Assembly: GCA_964609825.1 (NCBI GenBank)
Contig: CAZSSH010000004.1
Span: forward strand, 62,001-126,000
Source of the DNA: CAZSSH01 sp964609825
GTDB taxonomy: Bacteria; Verrucomicrobiota; Lentisphaeria; Victivallales; Victivallaceae
Direction of reading: 5' to 3'
Length of the DNA stretch: 64,000 nucleotides
Shown piece after piece: positions 15,913 to 24,200 of this stretch. The position numbers and the translations under genes were made by a program. Position 1 is the stretch's first letter, and each line of letters opens with the position of its first letter. Under the pieces are notes generated by a model that saw only the letters and a list, made by a program, of their open reading frames with translations, ran no database searches and was not told where the DNA came from.

Positions 15913-16911
15913 ATGAGCGTTACATTTGAAGGATACGACAGAAGAATCGCCAAGATCGAAAAGGCGTTGAAAGAATACGGCATCGCGAGCTTGGAAGACG
16001 CCAAAAAGGTCTGCCTTGACAAGGGCGTTGACGTTGATACCATCGTCCGCGGCATCCAGCCCATCGCCTTTGACAATGCCGTCTGGGCTTACACCCTCGG
16101 CGCTGCCATCGCGATCAAAAAAGGTGCCAAAGACGCCGCCGAAGCCGCCGAGTTGATCGGTGTCGGCTTGCAGGCGTTTTGCATCCCCGGCTCCGTCGCC
16201 GACCAGCGCGATGTGGGCATCGGCCACGGCAACTTGGCCGCGATGCTGTTGCGTGAAGAAACCAAGTGTTTCTGCTTTTTGGCCGGTCATGAGTCTTTTG
16301 CCGCCGCCGAAGGCGCGATCGGGATCGCCAAAACCGCCAACAAAGTTCGCAAAGAGCCCTTGCGCGTGATCCTCAACGGTCTAGGCAAAGATGCCGCTTA
16401 CATCATCAGCCGCATCAACGGCTTTACCGCGGTCGAAACCGAGTACAATTACTACACCGGCGAACTCAAGATCGTCAGCGAAAAAGCCTTCTCCACCGGC
16501 CCCAAAGCCGCGGTCAAGTGCTATGGCGCCGATGATGTCTCCGAGGGCGTCGCCATCATGATCCGCGAAGGCGTCGATGTTTCCATCACCGGCAACTCGA
16601 CCAACCCGACCCGCTTCCAGCATCCTGTCGCCGGCACTTACAAAAAGTGGGCGATCGAAAACGGCCGCAAGTACTTCTCCGTCGCCTCCGGCGGCGGCAC
16701 CGGCCGTACGTTGCACCCCGACAACATGGGCGCCGGTCCGGCGTCCTACGGGATGACCGACACCATGGGCCGCATGCACGGCGATGCCCAGTTTGCCGGC
16801 TCCTCCAGCGTCCCGGCGCACGTCGAGATGATGGGCTTGATCGGTATGGGAAACAACCCCATGGTCGGCGCCTCCGTGGCCGTTGCCGTGGCGATTTCCC
16901 AAGCCAAGTAA
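15913..16911 (+). CDS. GGGtGRT family protein
   Basis: The 332-residue protein contains the defining GGGTGRT motif (260-266) followed by LHPDNMGAGPASYGMTDTMG. Other conserved spots are FCIPGSVADQRDVGIGHGN and ITGNSTNPTRFQHPVAGTY. The family is soluble and of unknown function; it is usually encoded beside a NifU-like protein in anaerobes, as here. Codon use is strongly biased to C-ending codons, suggesting high expression. A terminator follows immediately. Confidence 0.88.
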   Translation: MSVTFEGYDRRIAKIEKALKEYGIASLEDAKKVCLDKGVDVDTIVRGIQPIAFDNAVWAYTLGAAIAIKKGAKDAAEAAELIGVGLQAFCIPGSVADQRDVGIGHGNLAAMLLREETKCFCFLAGHESFAAAEGAIGIAKTANKVRKEPLRVILNGLGKDAAYIISRINGFTAVETEYNYYTGELKIVSEKAFSTGPKAAVKCYGADDVSEGVAIMIREGVDVSITGNSTNPTRFQHPVAGTYKKWAIENGRKYFSVASGGGTGRTLHPDNMGAGPASYGMTDTMGRMHGDAQFAGSSSVPAHVEMMGLIGMGNNPMVGASVAVAVAISQAK

Positions 16912-16926
16912 GCACTGATTGCTTCG

Positions 16927-16964
16927 AAACCGCTTTGCCGCAGTTGCGGCAAGGCGGTTTTTTT
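16927..16964 (+). terminator. Terminator of the NifU-like/GGGtGRT operon
   Basis: AAACCGC (16927-16933) with TTGCCGCA pairs with TGCGGCAA and GCGGTTT (16954-16960), giving a two-base loop and one mismatch, followed by a T run. Confidence 0.88.
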
Positions 16965-16975
16965 GTTTCGGGCAT

Positions 16976-17010
16976 AAAAAAAGCGCCTCCCCTTGGGGGG
17001 AAGCGCTTTT
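16976..17010. terminator. Second hairpin, mainly terminating the minus-strand aldolase gene
   Basis: AGCGC (16982-16986) plus CTCCCC pairs with GGGGGG and GCGCT (17003-17007). The A run to its left is a T run on the minus strand, so it ends the gene at 17023; the T run to its right is shorter. Confidence 0.82.
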
Positions 17011-17022
17011 GCGTTGTCGGGC

Positions 17023-18306
17023 TTACTCCTTGACCGGCAGTTTGAAGTCGGTGATGATGTCATCGACTTGCTGCTGCGAGATCGGGTTGAGTTTGCCGAT
17101 CCGGCTGGCGAGCAAAATACATTTGGCTGTGAATTCGGCCACTTCAAGGCGGTCAAAGGCTTCCAAAATGCTTTTGCCGCAGGTCAGGACCCCGCAGTTT
17201 TCGATGATTACCACCGGGTTGGCCGGGGAAATCTGGGCGATCACCGACTCGGGGTCGCACAAATACTCTTCACTCTTGACCATGACAAGGTCGCGGAGCA
17301 TGATGTAGCTCTCGGGGATCGTCCGGCTGTCCATATAAGTGCCGGTGACCGCAAACGACATCGCATTGGGCGGGCGGGTCATAATGATCGAGTTGATCCA
17401 GTCCTGCTTTTGATAGAGTTTGCGGCAAAAGGCGGTAGCGGCCGACGGGGTTTTGCCCGCCTCGGCGGCGCCGCCCTTCATGCGGACGACATCGGCCCCG
17501 GCGAGATTCATGATTTCAAAGTTGGCCGGGGTGATCAAAAAATCGTCGCCCTTGATGCGCGTACTTAAAAAGGCGCTGCCTGAAAACAGCAAGCGTTGAC
17601 GATACGCGCGGCTGCTGAAATTGGCCATGTCGTCGCGGAGCTCGCACTCGCGCGGGGAGACGCTTCTGGGTTTGAAAAACGGCCAGTCGGCGTACTCGAT
17701 TTTGGAGATGAAGTCATTGGTGTGGTCGCTCAAGGTGGCGGCGTTGATTTCAATCCGGGCGACGTAGTCCAACGCTTCAAACCGGGCAAAGGCCTGCAAA
17801 ATGTTTTCGCCCGCCATCACCGCACCGTGATTTTCCATAATGACCGAGTCGGCGCCTTCGGCAAATTTGGCGGCGATGATGTTGCCGAGTTTCTCGGAGC
17901 CGGGGATCTCATAGGGGGCGAAGTCGACTTTGCCGCAGGCTTCGGCGATGGTCGGAAGGAGCTTGGTGTTGGGCACCCGGCCGGTCAGGCTGAACGCAAC
18001 CAGCGCGGGGGAGTGCGCGTGCAATACCGCCTTGACGTCTTTGCGCAAAGAGTACACCGAGCGGTGAAACGGCAGCTCGCAACTCGGGCGGTGACGGCCG
18101 ACAATGTCGCCGTTGGGCTTGACCATGACGATGTCCTCGGGGCGCAAGGTGCCTTTGTCGATGCCGCCGGGGGTGATCCAAATGTTGCCGTCGTCGTCCT
18201 TAATCGAGAGATTGCCGCCGCTGGTGGTGGTCATCCCGTAGTTGTAGAGACGCGTGAGGGTCGCAACCAAAATGTTGCGCGGATGGGTGTATTGGTTGTA
18301 ATACAT
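17023..18306 (-). CDS. Tandem class II aldolase/adducin protein, second domain degenerate
   Basis: The 427-residue protein is twice the usual length of a class II (FucA/AraD-type) aldolase or epimerase. Domain 1 keeps the active site: SGGN (29-32), Glu77, metal ligands His96 and His98 in HAHS, and His160 in ENHG. Domain 2 (about 225-427) keeps the fold but has Thr310 and Pro312 in place of the His pair and Cys371 in place of the last His, so it cannot bind the metal in the same way. It probably acts on a phosphorylated sugar; the product is not known. It has its own promoter and a 5' hairpin. Confidence 0.83.
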   Translation of the reverse strand: MYYNQYTHPRNILVATLTRLYNYGMTTTSGGNLSIKDDDGNIWITPGGIDKGTLRPEDIVMVKPNGDIVGRHRPSCELPFHRSVYSLRKDVKAVLHAHSPALVAFSLTGRVPNTKLLPTIAEACGKVDFAPYEIPGSEKLGNIIAAKFAEGADSVIMENHGAVMAGENILQAFARFEALDYVARIEINAATLSDHTNDFISKIEYADWPFFKPRSVSPRECELRDDMANFSSRAYRQRLLFSGSAFLSTRIKGDDFLITPANFEIMNLAGADVVRMKGGAAEAGKTPSAATAFCRKLYQKQDWINSIIMTRPPNAMSFAVTGTYMDSRTIPESYIMLRDLVMVKSEEYLCDPESVIAQISPANPVVIIENCGVLTCGKSILEAFDRLEVAEFTAKCILLASRIGKLNPISQQQVDDIITDFKLPVKE

Positions 18307-18374
18307 ATTAATACCTGCTTGGTGACAAAAACCCGGAGCAAATTATTGCACCGGATTTTCTTATGGGTTACCGC

Positions 18375-18393
18375 CGGGGCCGTTTTTGCCCCG
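18375..18393 (-). other. Hairpin at the predicted 5' end of the aldolase-like mRNA
   Basis: On the minus strand, CGGGGC (18393-18388), a seven-base A-rich loop and GCCCCG (18380-18375) form a 6-bp stem that begins within a base or two of the predicted transcription start. It may protect the mRNA 5' end. Confidence 0.5.
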
Positions 18394-18400
18394 CAATATT

Positions 18401-18429
18401 AATATACATCCGGAATTGTGCAAATTCAA
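18401..18429 (-). promoter_or_regulatory. Promoter of the aldolase-like gene
   Basis: On the minus strand, TTGAAT (18424-18429), 17 bases and TATATT (18401-18406). Transcription would start near 18394, at the base of the following hairpin. Confidence 0.6.
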
Positions 18430-18463
18430 TATTTTTTTATCGAATTAGTCAAAAATAGTCAAA

Positions 18464-19030
18464 TCAGCGTCCCGTCTTGTCAAAATTGCGCGCGGCTTCG
18501 GTTAATTTTGGCCATAGGGGGTCGCTCTGGGCATCGCCCGCGCCTTCTTTGAGAGCGGTCAGGATGCCGACCGCGTTGGCGGCGTTGGATTTGACCGTGC
18601 CGATGTGACCGTCGGCATATAGCACCAGATAATTCTTGTTGTCGCGGACGTTGGGCTTCTCAATGACCAAAGGAAGCGCCGCTAAGTTGCGGCTGGCGCG
18701 CGGCGAACCGATGATGTTGCCCAAATAAAAGTAGCTCGTGTTTTTCTCAGTCAATGCGCCGTTGGCCTGGGTGGCGTTGGGGTCGGCGGTGGCGACGAAA
18801 ATCTTTTTGGGCAAATTAAGCTGGTCGAGACCGGCGGCGCCGGGTTGCTCCGGAAAACCGTCGTGATCCTCGGCATAGCTCATTAATGATATCCCGATCT
18901 GTCCCAAATTGTTGCTCTCCTCCATGGTGCGCCCGCGCTGGAGCACTTTTCCCAGTACGGTCGAGGGCTCGGCATAGCTTACGGCGGCAAACAGACACAA
19001 TAAAACAGCGATAAAAACTCTTTTCAGCAT
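18464..19030 (-). CDS. Secreted pilin-derived protein with an ordinary signal peptide
   Basis: The 188-residue protein has a signal peptide (about 1-21, ending Tyr-Ala-Glu). It then has SNNLGQIGISLMSYAEDHDG, which matches the segment after the N-terminal helix of Lentisphaerota/Planctomycetes pseudopilins, and YADGHIGTVKSNA, matching the C-terminal H-x9-DG-type motif. It lacks the prepilin Phe-Thr-Leu-Ile-Glu-Leu start, so it is probably released as a soluble periplasmic protein. The gene is downstream of the PHP-domain gene by 59 bases. Confidence 0.62.
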   Translation of the reverse strand: MLKRVFIAVLLCLFAAVSYAEPSTVLGKVLQRGRTMEESNNLGQIGISLMSYAEDHDGFPEQPGAAGLDQLNLPKKIFVATADPNATQANGALTEKNTSYFYLGNIIGSPRASRNLAALPLVIEKPNVRDNKNYLVLYADGHIGTVKSNAANAVGILTALKEGAGDAQSDPLWPKLTEAARNFDKTGR

Positions 19031-19089
19031 GATCGAGCTCCTTAATTTATGCCGTTAGCCGCGCACGATTGCGGCAGCGGGCGAATCTT

Positions 19090-20427
19090 TTACAGCAGCA
19101 ACATTTCACTCGGTTTTTCGGGCCAGAACAATACCAGTTTAAATTTGGCCGGTGTCATTTTTTCGCCGAAGAGCCGATAAAATTCATTGCGGGCGGCCTT
19201 GTCGGTAAACGCCGCTTGGGCCCAGTCGCTGTTGAGGCCGCGGCCGATTTTGCTCAATAAGGTGTGGGCCGACAAAATCGCCGCTCCGGCGGCAAAAAAC
19301 GCGGTATGCGGTGCGAGCGCAAAGGAGCCGAAGTCGTCGACCAGCTTGAGTCCCGGCGCATTCATCTCGGTGCCGACGACCACGGGGATATGGTGTTTTT
19401 TGCAGCAGTCAATGATTTTATTCATCTCGGCGACGAGTTTTTGCTGTTTGGCGGGGTCGCTTACGTTCCAATTGCGGTCGGGAACAATGTTGAGCATCTC
19501 GGCTCCTTTGGCAAGGTGGAGCTTGAGCAGTTGCTCGGGGTCGCTCTCGCCCTTGGAGAGGCCGTTGAGCCACGCGACGCAGGGAATCGCGCCGCAACCT
19601 TTGATGAAATCGTTGAATTCTTCCAGCGCGGGGAAGCTGTCCAAGGAGGGTTTGACATAGCCGACGCCGCCCGCTTTCATCGTTTTGGAGCGGATTTCGC
19701 CCTCGAGTTTGACCGGGTCGGCCAAGAGTTTGCCGGCAACGTCCAAATCGACCTTGAGTTTGTCGCTCCAAAATTGGGCACGTTTCGCCGGGTCGGCAAA
19801 GGTGCTTTCGGCTTTTTCGCGGTAGGCCTGACAGACATGGCGCTCGGTGACGTTGCCTTTGGGCGTGAGCTTGACGGCGTCGCGCTCAAAATCAAGCGCG
19901 ATTTCGGTCAAAAAAGTGTTGACCTTGTCGACCAAAACACGGGTGCGCTCGTTGGCCTTGCGGCGCAGCAAATCGGCAAAGGCCTGACGCGCGGACGGGA
20001 CGGTGCCCGACGGGAAGCCGAGGCCGAGGTGATAGGCGATCCCGGGCTCACCGGGAGAGTTGATTTCGGCGTCGGCCAGCTCTTTGACGCAGACGCGGCT
20101 CTCCATTCCGGCCGCGTGGCGGACATCAAGCAACTCGGCGGCGGCGAAAAACTCATCCACGGCATCCAGGACGTCAAAGTCGATGGTCCCGGCCGCGTAC
20201 CAGCCCGAGCTTTTGGCCAACCAGGCGATTTTGGACGGCGAGAAGCCGTAGCCGTTGTACGAGTAAAAGGTGTGACAATGCAGATTATTGATTAAGGACT
20301 CGGGCTCGATTTTTACTTTTTTGGCGTGCATCAGCTCAAAAAGCTCCTGTAACGCGCTTTTGCGCGCGGCGGCGGACGGTTGGTCGATTTCTTTTTCCAG
20401 AACTTTTACTTCGTCATTGCTTAACAT
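19090..20427 (-). CDS. PHP-domain protein (putative metal-dependent phosphoesterase)
   Basis: The 445-residue protein has an N-terminal helical region followed by NLHCHTFYSYNGYG (48-61), the first metal-binding motif of PHP phosphoesterases (His50, His52). A later VVGTEMNAPG supplies another conserved turn, and the C-terminal part includes SAHTLLSKIG. PHP proteins hydrolyse phosphoesters such as histidinol phosphate or DNA ends; this one is larger than histidinol phosphatase and is not part of a polymerase. The in-between region (about 130-270) is long and charged, and I do not recognise it. Substrate unknown. Confidence 0.72.
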   Translation of the reverse strand: MLSNDEVKVLEKEIDQPSAAARKSALQELFELMHAKKVKIEPESLINNLHCHTFYSYNGYGFSPSKIAWLAKSSGWYAAGTIDFDVLDAVDEFFAAAELLDVRHAAGMESRVCVKELADAEINSPGEPGIAYHLGLGFPSGTVPSARQAFADLLRRKANERTRVLVDKVNTFLTEIALDFERDAVKLTPKGNVTERHVCQAYREKAESTFADPAKRAQFWSDKLKVDLDVAGKLLADPVKLEGEIRSKTMKAGGVGYVKPSLDSFPALEEFNDFIKGCGAIPCVAWLNGLSKGESDPEQLLKLHLAKGAEMLNIVPDRNWNVSDPAKQQKLVAEMNKIIDCCKKHHIPVVVGTEMNAPGLKLVDDFGSFALAPHTAFFAAGAAILSAHTLLSKIGRGLNSDWAQAAFTDKAARNEFYRLFGEKMTPAKFKLVLFWPEKPSEMLLL

Positions 20428-20590
20428 GTTAAAAAAACTCCGTTGCTTGGGGTGTATTTTTCTAGTCGATCATCTTGGGGCCGGGCACGAAAAACAGTGT
20501 AATATAATCCGAAAAGAGTGCAATGCCAACAGCTTTTTGTAATTTTTTTTTGAATTTTTAAAAAAAAACAGTTTAAATTGAAAATTTGTG

Positions 20591-20599
20591 TGCTATACT
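20591..20599 (+). promoter_or_regulatory. Extended -10 promoter upstream of rarA
   Basis: TG-C-TATACT (20591-20599) is an extended -10 element with no clear -35. The predicted start is near 20606. Confidence 0.55.
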
Positions 20600-20607
20600 A
20601 TAGCATT

Positions 20608-20632
20608 GTCCGTATTGATTGACGGACTTTTT
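20608..20632 (+). terminator. Terminator-like hairpin in the rarA leader
   Basis: GTCCGT (20608-20613), an eight-base loop and ACGGAC (20622-20627) followed by five T residues. It begins about two bases after the predicted transcription start, so it may attenuate the operon or cap the 5' end. The 326-base gap 20428-20753 holds this element, the promoter, a short leader ORF and AT-rich DNA in which I see nothing else. Confidence 0.5.
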
Positions 20633-20656
20633 AATATATAAAATATCAGGTGGATT

Positions 20657-20770
20657 ATGATAAAGTTTTTATCTTCATATAAGTTGCGCGGAGGAAATGT
20701 GATCCCCCGCCGCCTTGGTACTCCGCCTGACCAGTCATCGGCCCGGGAGTATTATGGACAACTTATTTGA
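20657..20770 (+). CDS. Possible 37-residue leader peptide overlapping the rarA start
   Basis: A 38-codon frame begins at ATG 20657 with AGG six bases upstream and ends at TGA 20768-20770, 14 bases inside rarA in another frame. A second, stronger ribosome site (GGAGG, 20690-20694) precedes an in-frame GTG at 20699 and an ATG-TGA start-stop at 20697-20702. Translation here could couple to rarA. It is short, so it could also be chance. Confidence 0.3.
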   Translation: MIKFLSSYKLRGGNVIPRRLGTPPDQSSAREYYGQLI

Positions 20771-22082
20771 TGCCGAACCCGAAGAAGCCGATGTTGATCA
20801 ATCACTCTCGGCTGTCCCGCTGGCGGCGCGGTTGCGCCCCCGCAATCTCGACGAATATGTCGGCCAACGCCATTTGCTCGGCGAGGGCAAACTTTTGCGT
20901 CGCGCCATCAATGCCGATCGCTTCAGCTCTATTATTTTATCCGGTCCCCCCGGTGTCGGCAAGACCAGTCTCGCCGAGCTCATTGCCGGTTTGACCAACT
21001 GCGCCTTTGTTCGCCTCTCGGGCGTGACTTCCACGGTCGCTGACATCCGCAAAGAGATTTCCTATGCCGTCCAGCGCCGGAGTTTGAATGGCCGCCGCAC
21101 GGTTTTATTTATTGACGAAATTCACCGCTTCAACAAAGCCCAGCAGGACTCGCTGCTTCCTGATGTGGAAAACGGCAACATCCGTTTGATCGGCGCCACC
21201 ACCCACAATCCGCAGTTTTATGTAGTGGGGGCCTTGCTCTCCCGCTCCTTGTTGTTTGTGTTGCAGGCGTTGGACGAGGAGGATATCAAGCTTTTGCTTA
21301 CCCGTGCGGTCGCCGATGAGCGTGCGTTCGGCAAGCTGACGGTGGAGATTTCTCCCGGTGCCTTGGATTTTTGGGCCAAGAGCTCGGAGGGGGATGCCCG
21401 CCGGGCGCTCAACGCTCTGGAGATCGCGGTGGCGACCTCCGAAGTTGTCGACAATAAGGTCGTCATCGATTTGGCCGTCGCCGAGTCGTCGATCCAGAAA
21501 AAAATGATTGCTTACGGCGATGACGGGCATTATGACACCGCCAGCGCCTTTATTAAGAGCATGCGCGGGAGCGATCCCGATGCCGCGGTTTATTATCTGG
21601 CCAAAATGCTCCATGCCGGCGAGGACATCCGTTTCATCGCCCGGCGGATCGCGATTTTTGCCGCCGAGGACATTGGCAACGCCGACCCCCGCGCGATCCA
21701 AGTGGCCGCCGCCGTCATGCAGACGGTCGATGCGGTCGGGATGCCGGAGGCAAGGATTATTTTGTCGCAGGCCGTCACGTACTGTGCGACCGCGCCCAAG
21801 AGCAACGCCGCATATGCGGCGATTGATCAGGCGATGGAGGACGTGGCCAAAGACCGGGTGCAGCCGATTCCGGCGCACTTGCGCGATCCCAACTCCGCCG
21901 GCGGCAAGCAAAATGGTCACGGCGAGGGGTATGTTTACCCGCACGCGGTGGGCGGTTTTGCCGTCCAGGAGTACCTGACGGTGCCCAAAAAGTATTACAT
22001 TCCCAAAGACAGCGGATACGAAAGCAAAATCAAAGAGCGTCTCGAATATCTGGAGGCGGTCAGGAAATATGCCAAAAACTGA
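20754..22082 (+). CDS. rarA: Replication-associated recombination ATPase RarA/MgsA
   Basis: The 442-residue AAA+ clamp-loader-like ATPase acts at stalled forks. It shows Walker A GPPGVGKTS (64-72), Walker B FIDEIHRFNKAQQD, sensor 1 GATTHNP, and the C-terminal MgsA signature with DIGNADPRAI and LRDPNSAGGK. I choose ATG 20754 (GGGAG at 20745-20749), not the upstream TTG at 20715 that would add 13 residues unlike the family. The gene overlaps the next by 14 bases and heads a six-gene operon. Confidence 0.93.
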   Translation: MDNLFDAEPEEADVDQSLSAVPLAARLRPRNLDEYVGQRHLLGEGKLLRRAINADRFSSIILSGPPGVGKTSLAELIAGLTNCAFVRLSGVTSTVADIRKEISYAVQRRSLNGRRTVLFIDEIHRFNKAQQDSLLPDVENGNIRLIGATTHNPQFYVVGALLSRSLLFVLQALDEEDIKLLLTRAVADERAFGKLTVEISPGALDFWAKSSEGDARRALNALEIAVATSEVVDNKVVIDLAVAESSIQKKMIAYGDDGHYDTASAFIKSMRGSDPDAAVYYLAKMLHAGEDIRFIARRIAIFAAEDIGNADPRAIQVAAAVMQTVDAVGMPEARIILSQAVTYCATAPKSNAAYAAIDQAMEDVAKDRVQPIPAHLRDPNSAGGKQNGHGEGYVYPHAVGGFAVQEYLTVPKKYYIPKDSGYESKIKERLEYLEAVRKYAKN

Positions 22083-22641
22083 AATCCGCCGTCAGTTGAT
22101 CGCGCAAAGATCAAGGTTGACGCAGGCGGAACGGGAAGCCGCCTGTCCGAAAATTTTACAAAACATTCGCAGTTTGGAGTGCTATCAAAATGCGCGGCAT
22201 ATCGGCATGTATGCCGCCGATGCCACGGAGGTTGATTTGCTCTTGCTGCTGCATCTGGACCCCGGAAAAATGTTTTATTTTCCGCGGTATGAGGCGGCGC
22301 AAAAGTGTTACCGAATGGTGCATGTCAATGCGTCATCTGAGTTGGTGCCGGGGAAATACAATTTGCCCGAGCCCAAGCCGGCACTGGCGGCGGCCGATCC
22401 CGATTGGACGGATGAGGAGCTGTTGTTTCTCATTCCCGCGGTGGGGTGCGACCTTTGGGGCAACCGGCTTGGCCGGGGCGGCGGTTTTTATGACCGGCTG
22501 CTCGCGGGCAACCGGCAGCCCAAAATTGCGGTGATTTTTGATTGTCAGTTAGTTAAGTATAAGTTGCCGGCCCTGGATCACGATATCACGGTGGACATGG
22601 TGGTGACGGAAAAAGAAATCATAAAGAGGAGAATCGATTAA
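22069..22641 (+). CDS. 5-formyltetrahydrofolate cyclo-ligase
   Basis: This 190-residue enzyme converts 5-formyl-THF to 5,10-methenyl-THF with ATP. The N-terminal KTEIRRQLIAQRSRL, GMYAADATEVD and the C-terminal GRGGGFYDRLL are the family's folate and ATP-binding signatures. The start overlaps rarA and the stop overlaps rny by one base. In E. coli the homologue is fau (ygfA); the symbol is not certain here. Confidence 0.9.
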   Translation: MPKTEIRRQLIAQRSRLTQAEREAACPKILQNIRSLECYQNARHIGMYAADATEVDLLLLLHLDPGKMFYFPRYEAAQKCYRMVHVNASSELVPGKYNLPEPKPALAAADPDWTDEELLFLIPAVGCDLWGNRLGRGGGFYDRLLAGNRQPKIAVIFDCQLVKYKLPALDHDITVDMVVTEKEIIKRRID

Positions 22642-24200
22642 TGGACACACAACTGATTGTCGTTGGCAGCATTTTTATGACCATCGGCATTGCGATAGGC
22701 ATTACTTTGATCAGCTGGTTTCAGCGGCTGCAAAAAGACTCTGCCATCAAAAATGCCGAAAAAGTCAGACAAGACGCCATCAAAGAGAGTGAGCACATTT
22801 TGCGCGACGCCCGGGTATCCGCCAAGGCCGAGACGCTTAAAATGCTCGAAGAGTGCGAGCAGGAGCTCAAAGAGCGCCGCCGCGAGCAGGGCTCCAACGA
22901 GAAGCGTTTGGCCCAGCGCGAGGAGCTGCTCGACAAGCGTGCCGACTCGATGGATGTCAAGATGAAAAACATCGAGAAACAGGAAAAAGACATCGAGCTT
23001 TTGCGCGAACGGTTGTCCGGTCGTGAGCAGGAGCTCTCCAAGAGTATTTCCCGCCAGATCGATGAATTGGAGCGCATTGCCCAGCTTGATCGCGAAAATG
23101 CCAAAGAGATGCTGCTTGACAAACTTAAGAACGAAGTCAAAAACGAGTCCGGCTTGATGATCCGCAATTTGCTCGAGGAAGCCAAAGAAAAGAGCGAGCG
23201 CGAAGCCCGCCGCATCCTTACTTATGCGATTCAGCGCTATGCCTCCGATTGCACCTATGAGCGCACCACCGCCACCATCCCACTGCCGACCGATGAGATG
23301 AAAGGCCGCATCATCGGCCGTGAAGGCCGCAACATCCGCGCCATCGAAGCCGCCACCGGTGTCAGCATTTTGATCGACGATACCCCGGAAGCGGTGGTGA
23401 TCTCCTGTTTTGATCCGATCCGCAAAGAGGTCGCGCGCCAGTTGATGGAGCGTCTCATCGGCGACGGCCGCATCCACCCGACCCGCATCGAGGAAATCGC
23501 CAAAAAGATCAGCAAAGAGCTCGAAGAAGAACTTTATCAGGTCGGCGAAGCCGCCGTATTGGAAGTCGGTCTCCCCGGCGTCCCGCCGGCGATCGTCAAA
23601 TTGCTCGGCCGCCTCAAATACCGCTACAGTTTCTCGCAAAATGTTTTGAAGCACTCTTTGGAGACCGCTTACTTCATGGGCATGATTGCTGCCGAGCTCG
23701 GCTTGGATGAGCAAAAGGCCAAGCGCATCGGCTTGTTTCACGACTTGGGCAAAGCGATGGATCACGAGATCGAAGGACCGCATGCCCAGATCGGCGCCGA
23801 CATTTTGCGCAAGCATAACGAAAACCGCGAAGTCGTCCACGCCGTGGCCGCTCACCACGGTGAAGTCGAGCCCGAGAGCTTGTATGATATTTTGATCGCC
23901 GCCTGCGATACTTTGAGTGCGTCGCGTCCCGGCGCCCGCAGCGAAACCACCGAGTTGTACTTGAAGCGTCTGGAGCAATTGGAGACGATTGCCCATGAAT
24001 TCTCCGGCGTCGAGAGCTGCTTTGCCTTGCAGGCCGGCCGCGAAATCCGCGTTGTCGTGGTGCCCGAAAAGATTACCGAGGGCGAAGCGCAAGTTTTGGC
24101 CAAGGACATTTGCACCCGGATCGAAAACGAGATGACGTACCCCGGTCAGATCAAAGTGACCATCATCCGTGAAACCCGTTCGGTGGAATACGCAAAATGA
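22641..24200 (+). CDS. rny: Ribonuclease Y
   Basis: The 519-residue endoribonuclease initiates mRNA decay at the membrane. It has an N-terminal transmembrane helix (about 5-25), a long coiled coil (30-200), a KH domain (GRIIGREGRNIRAIEAATG, about 213-231) and an HD domain with HDLGKAMDHE. Length and domain order match the family exactly. Translation is coupled to the flanking genes by 1-base and 4-base overlaps. Confidence 0.96.
   Translation: MDTQLIVVGSIFMTIGIAIGITLISWFQRLQKDSAIKNAEKVRQDAIKESEHILRDARVSAKAETLKMLEECEQELKERRREQGSNEKRLAQREELLDKRADSMDVKMKNIEKQEKDIELLRERLSGREQELSKSISRQIDELERIAQLDRENAKEMLLDKLKNEVKNESGLMIRNLLEEAKEKSEREARRILTYAIQRYASDCTYERTTATIPLPTDEMKGRIIGREGRNIRAIEAATGVSILIDDTPEAVVISCFDPIRKEVARQLMERLIGDGRIHPTRIEEIAKKISKELEEELYQVGEAAVLEVGLPGVPPAIVKLLGRLKYRYSFSQNVLKHSLETAYFMGMIAAELGLDEQKAKRIGLFHDLGKAMDHEIEGPHAQIGADILRKHNENREVVHAVAAHHGEVEPESLYDILIAACDTLSASRPGARSETTELYLKRLEQLETIAHEFSGVESCFALQAGREIRVVVVPEKITEGEAQVLAKDICTRIENEMTYPGQIKVTIIRETRSVEYAK

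Noticed and set aside
20657..20753. A possible small SRP RNA on the minus strand, because GGTCAGG is followed by CGGAG and AAGGCGGC
   Set aside because: The conserved GGAA tetraloop and AAGCAGCC side are missing, and no terminator follows, so the resemblance is too weak.
20715..20753. A TTG start for rarA at 20715
   Set aside because: The extra 13 residues are not RarA-like and ATG 20754 has a better ribosome site.
22638..24092. A 484-codon minus-strand frame across rny
   Set aside because: It mirrors the highly biased codons of rny; rny is a certain gene and the mirror has no signature.
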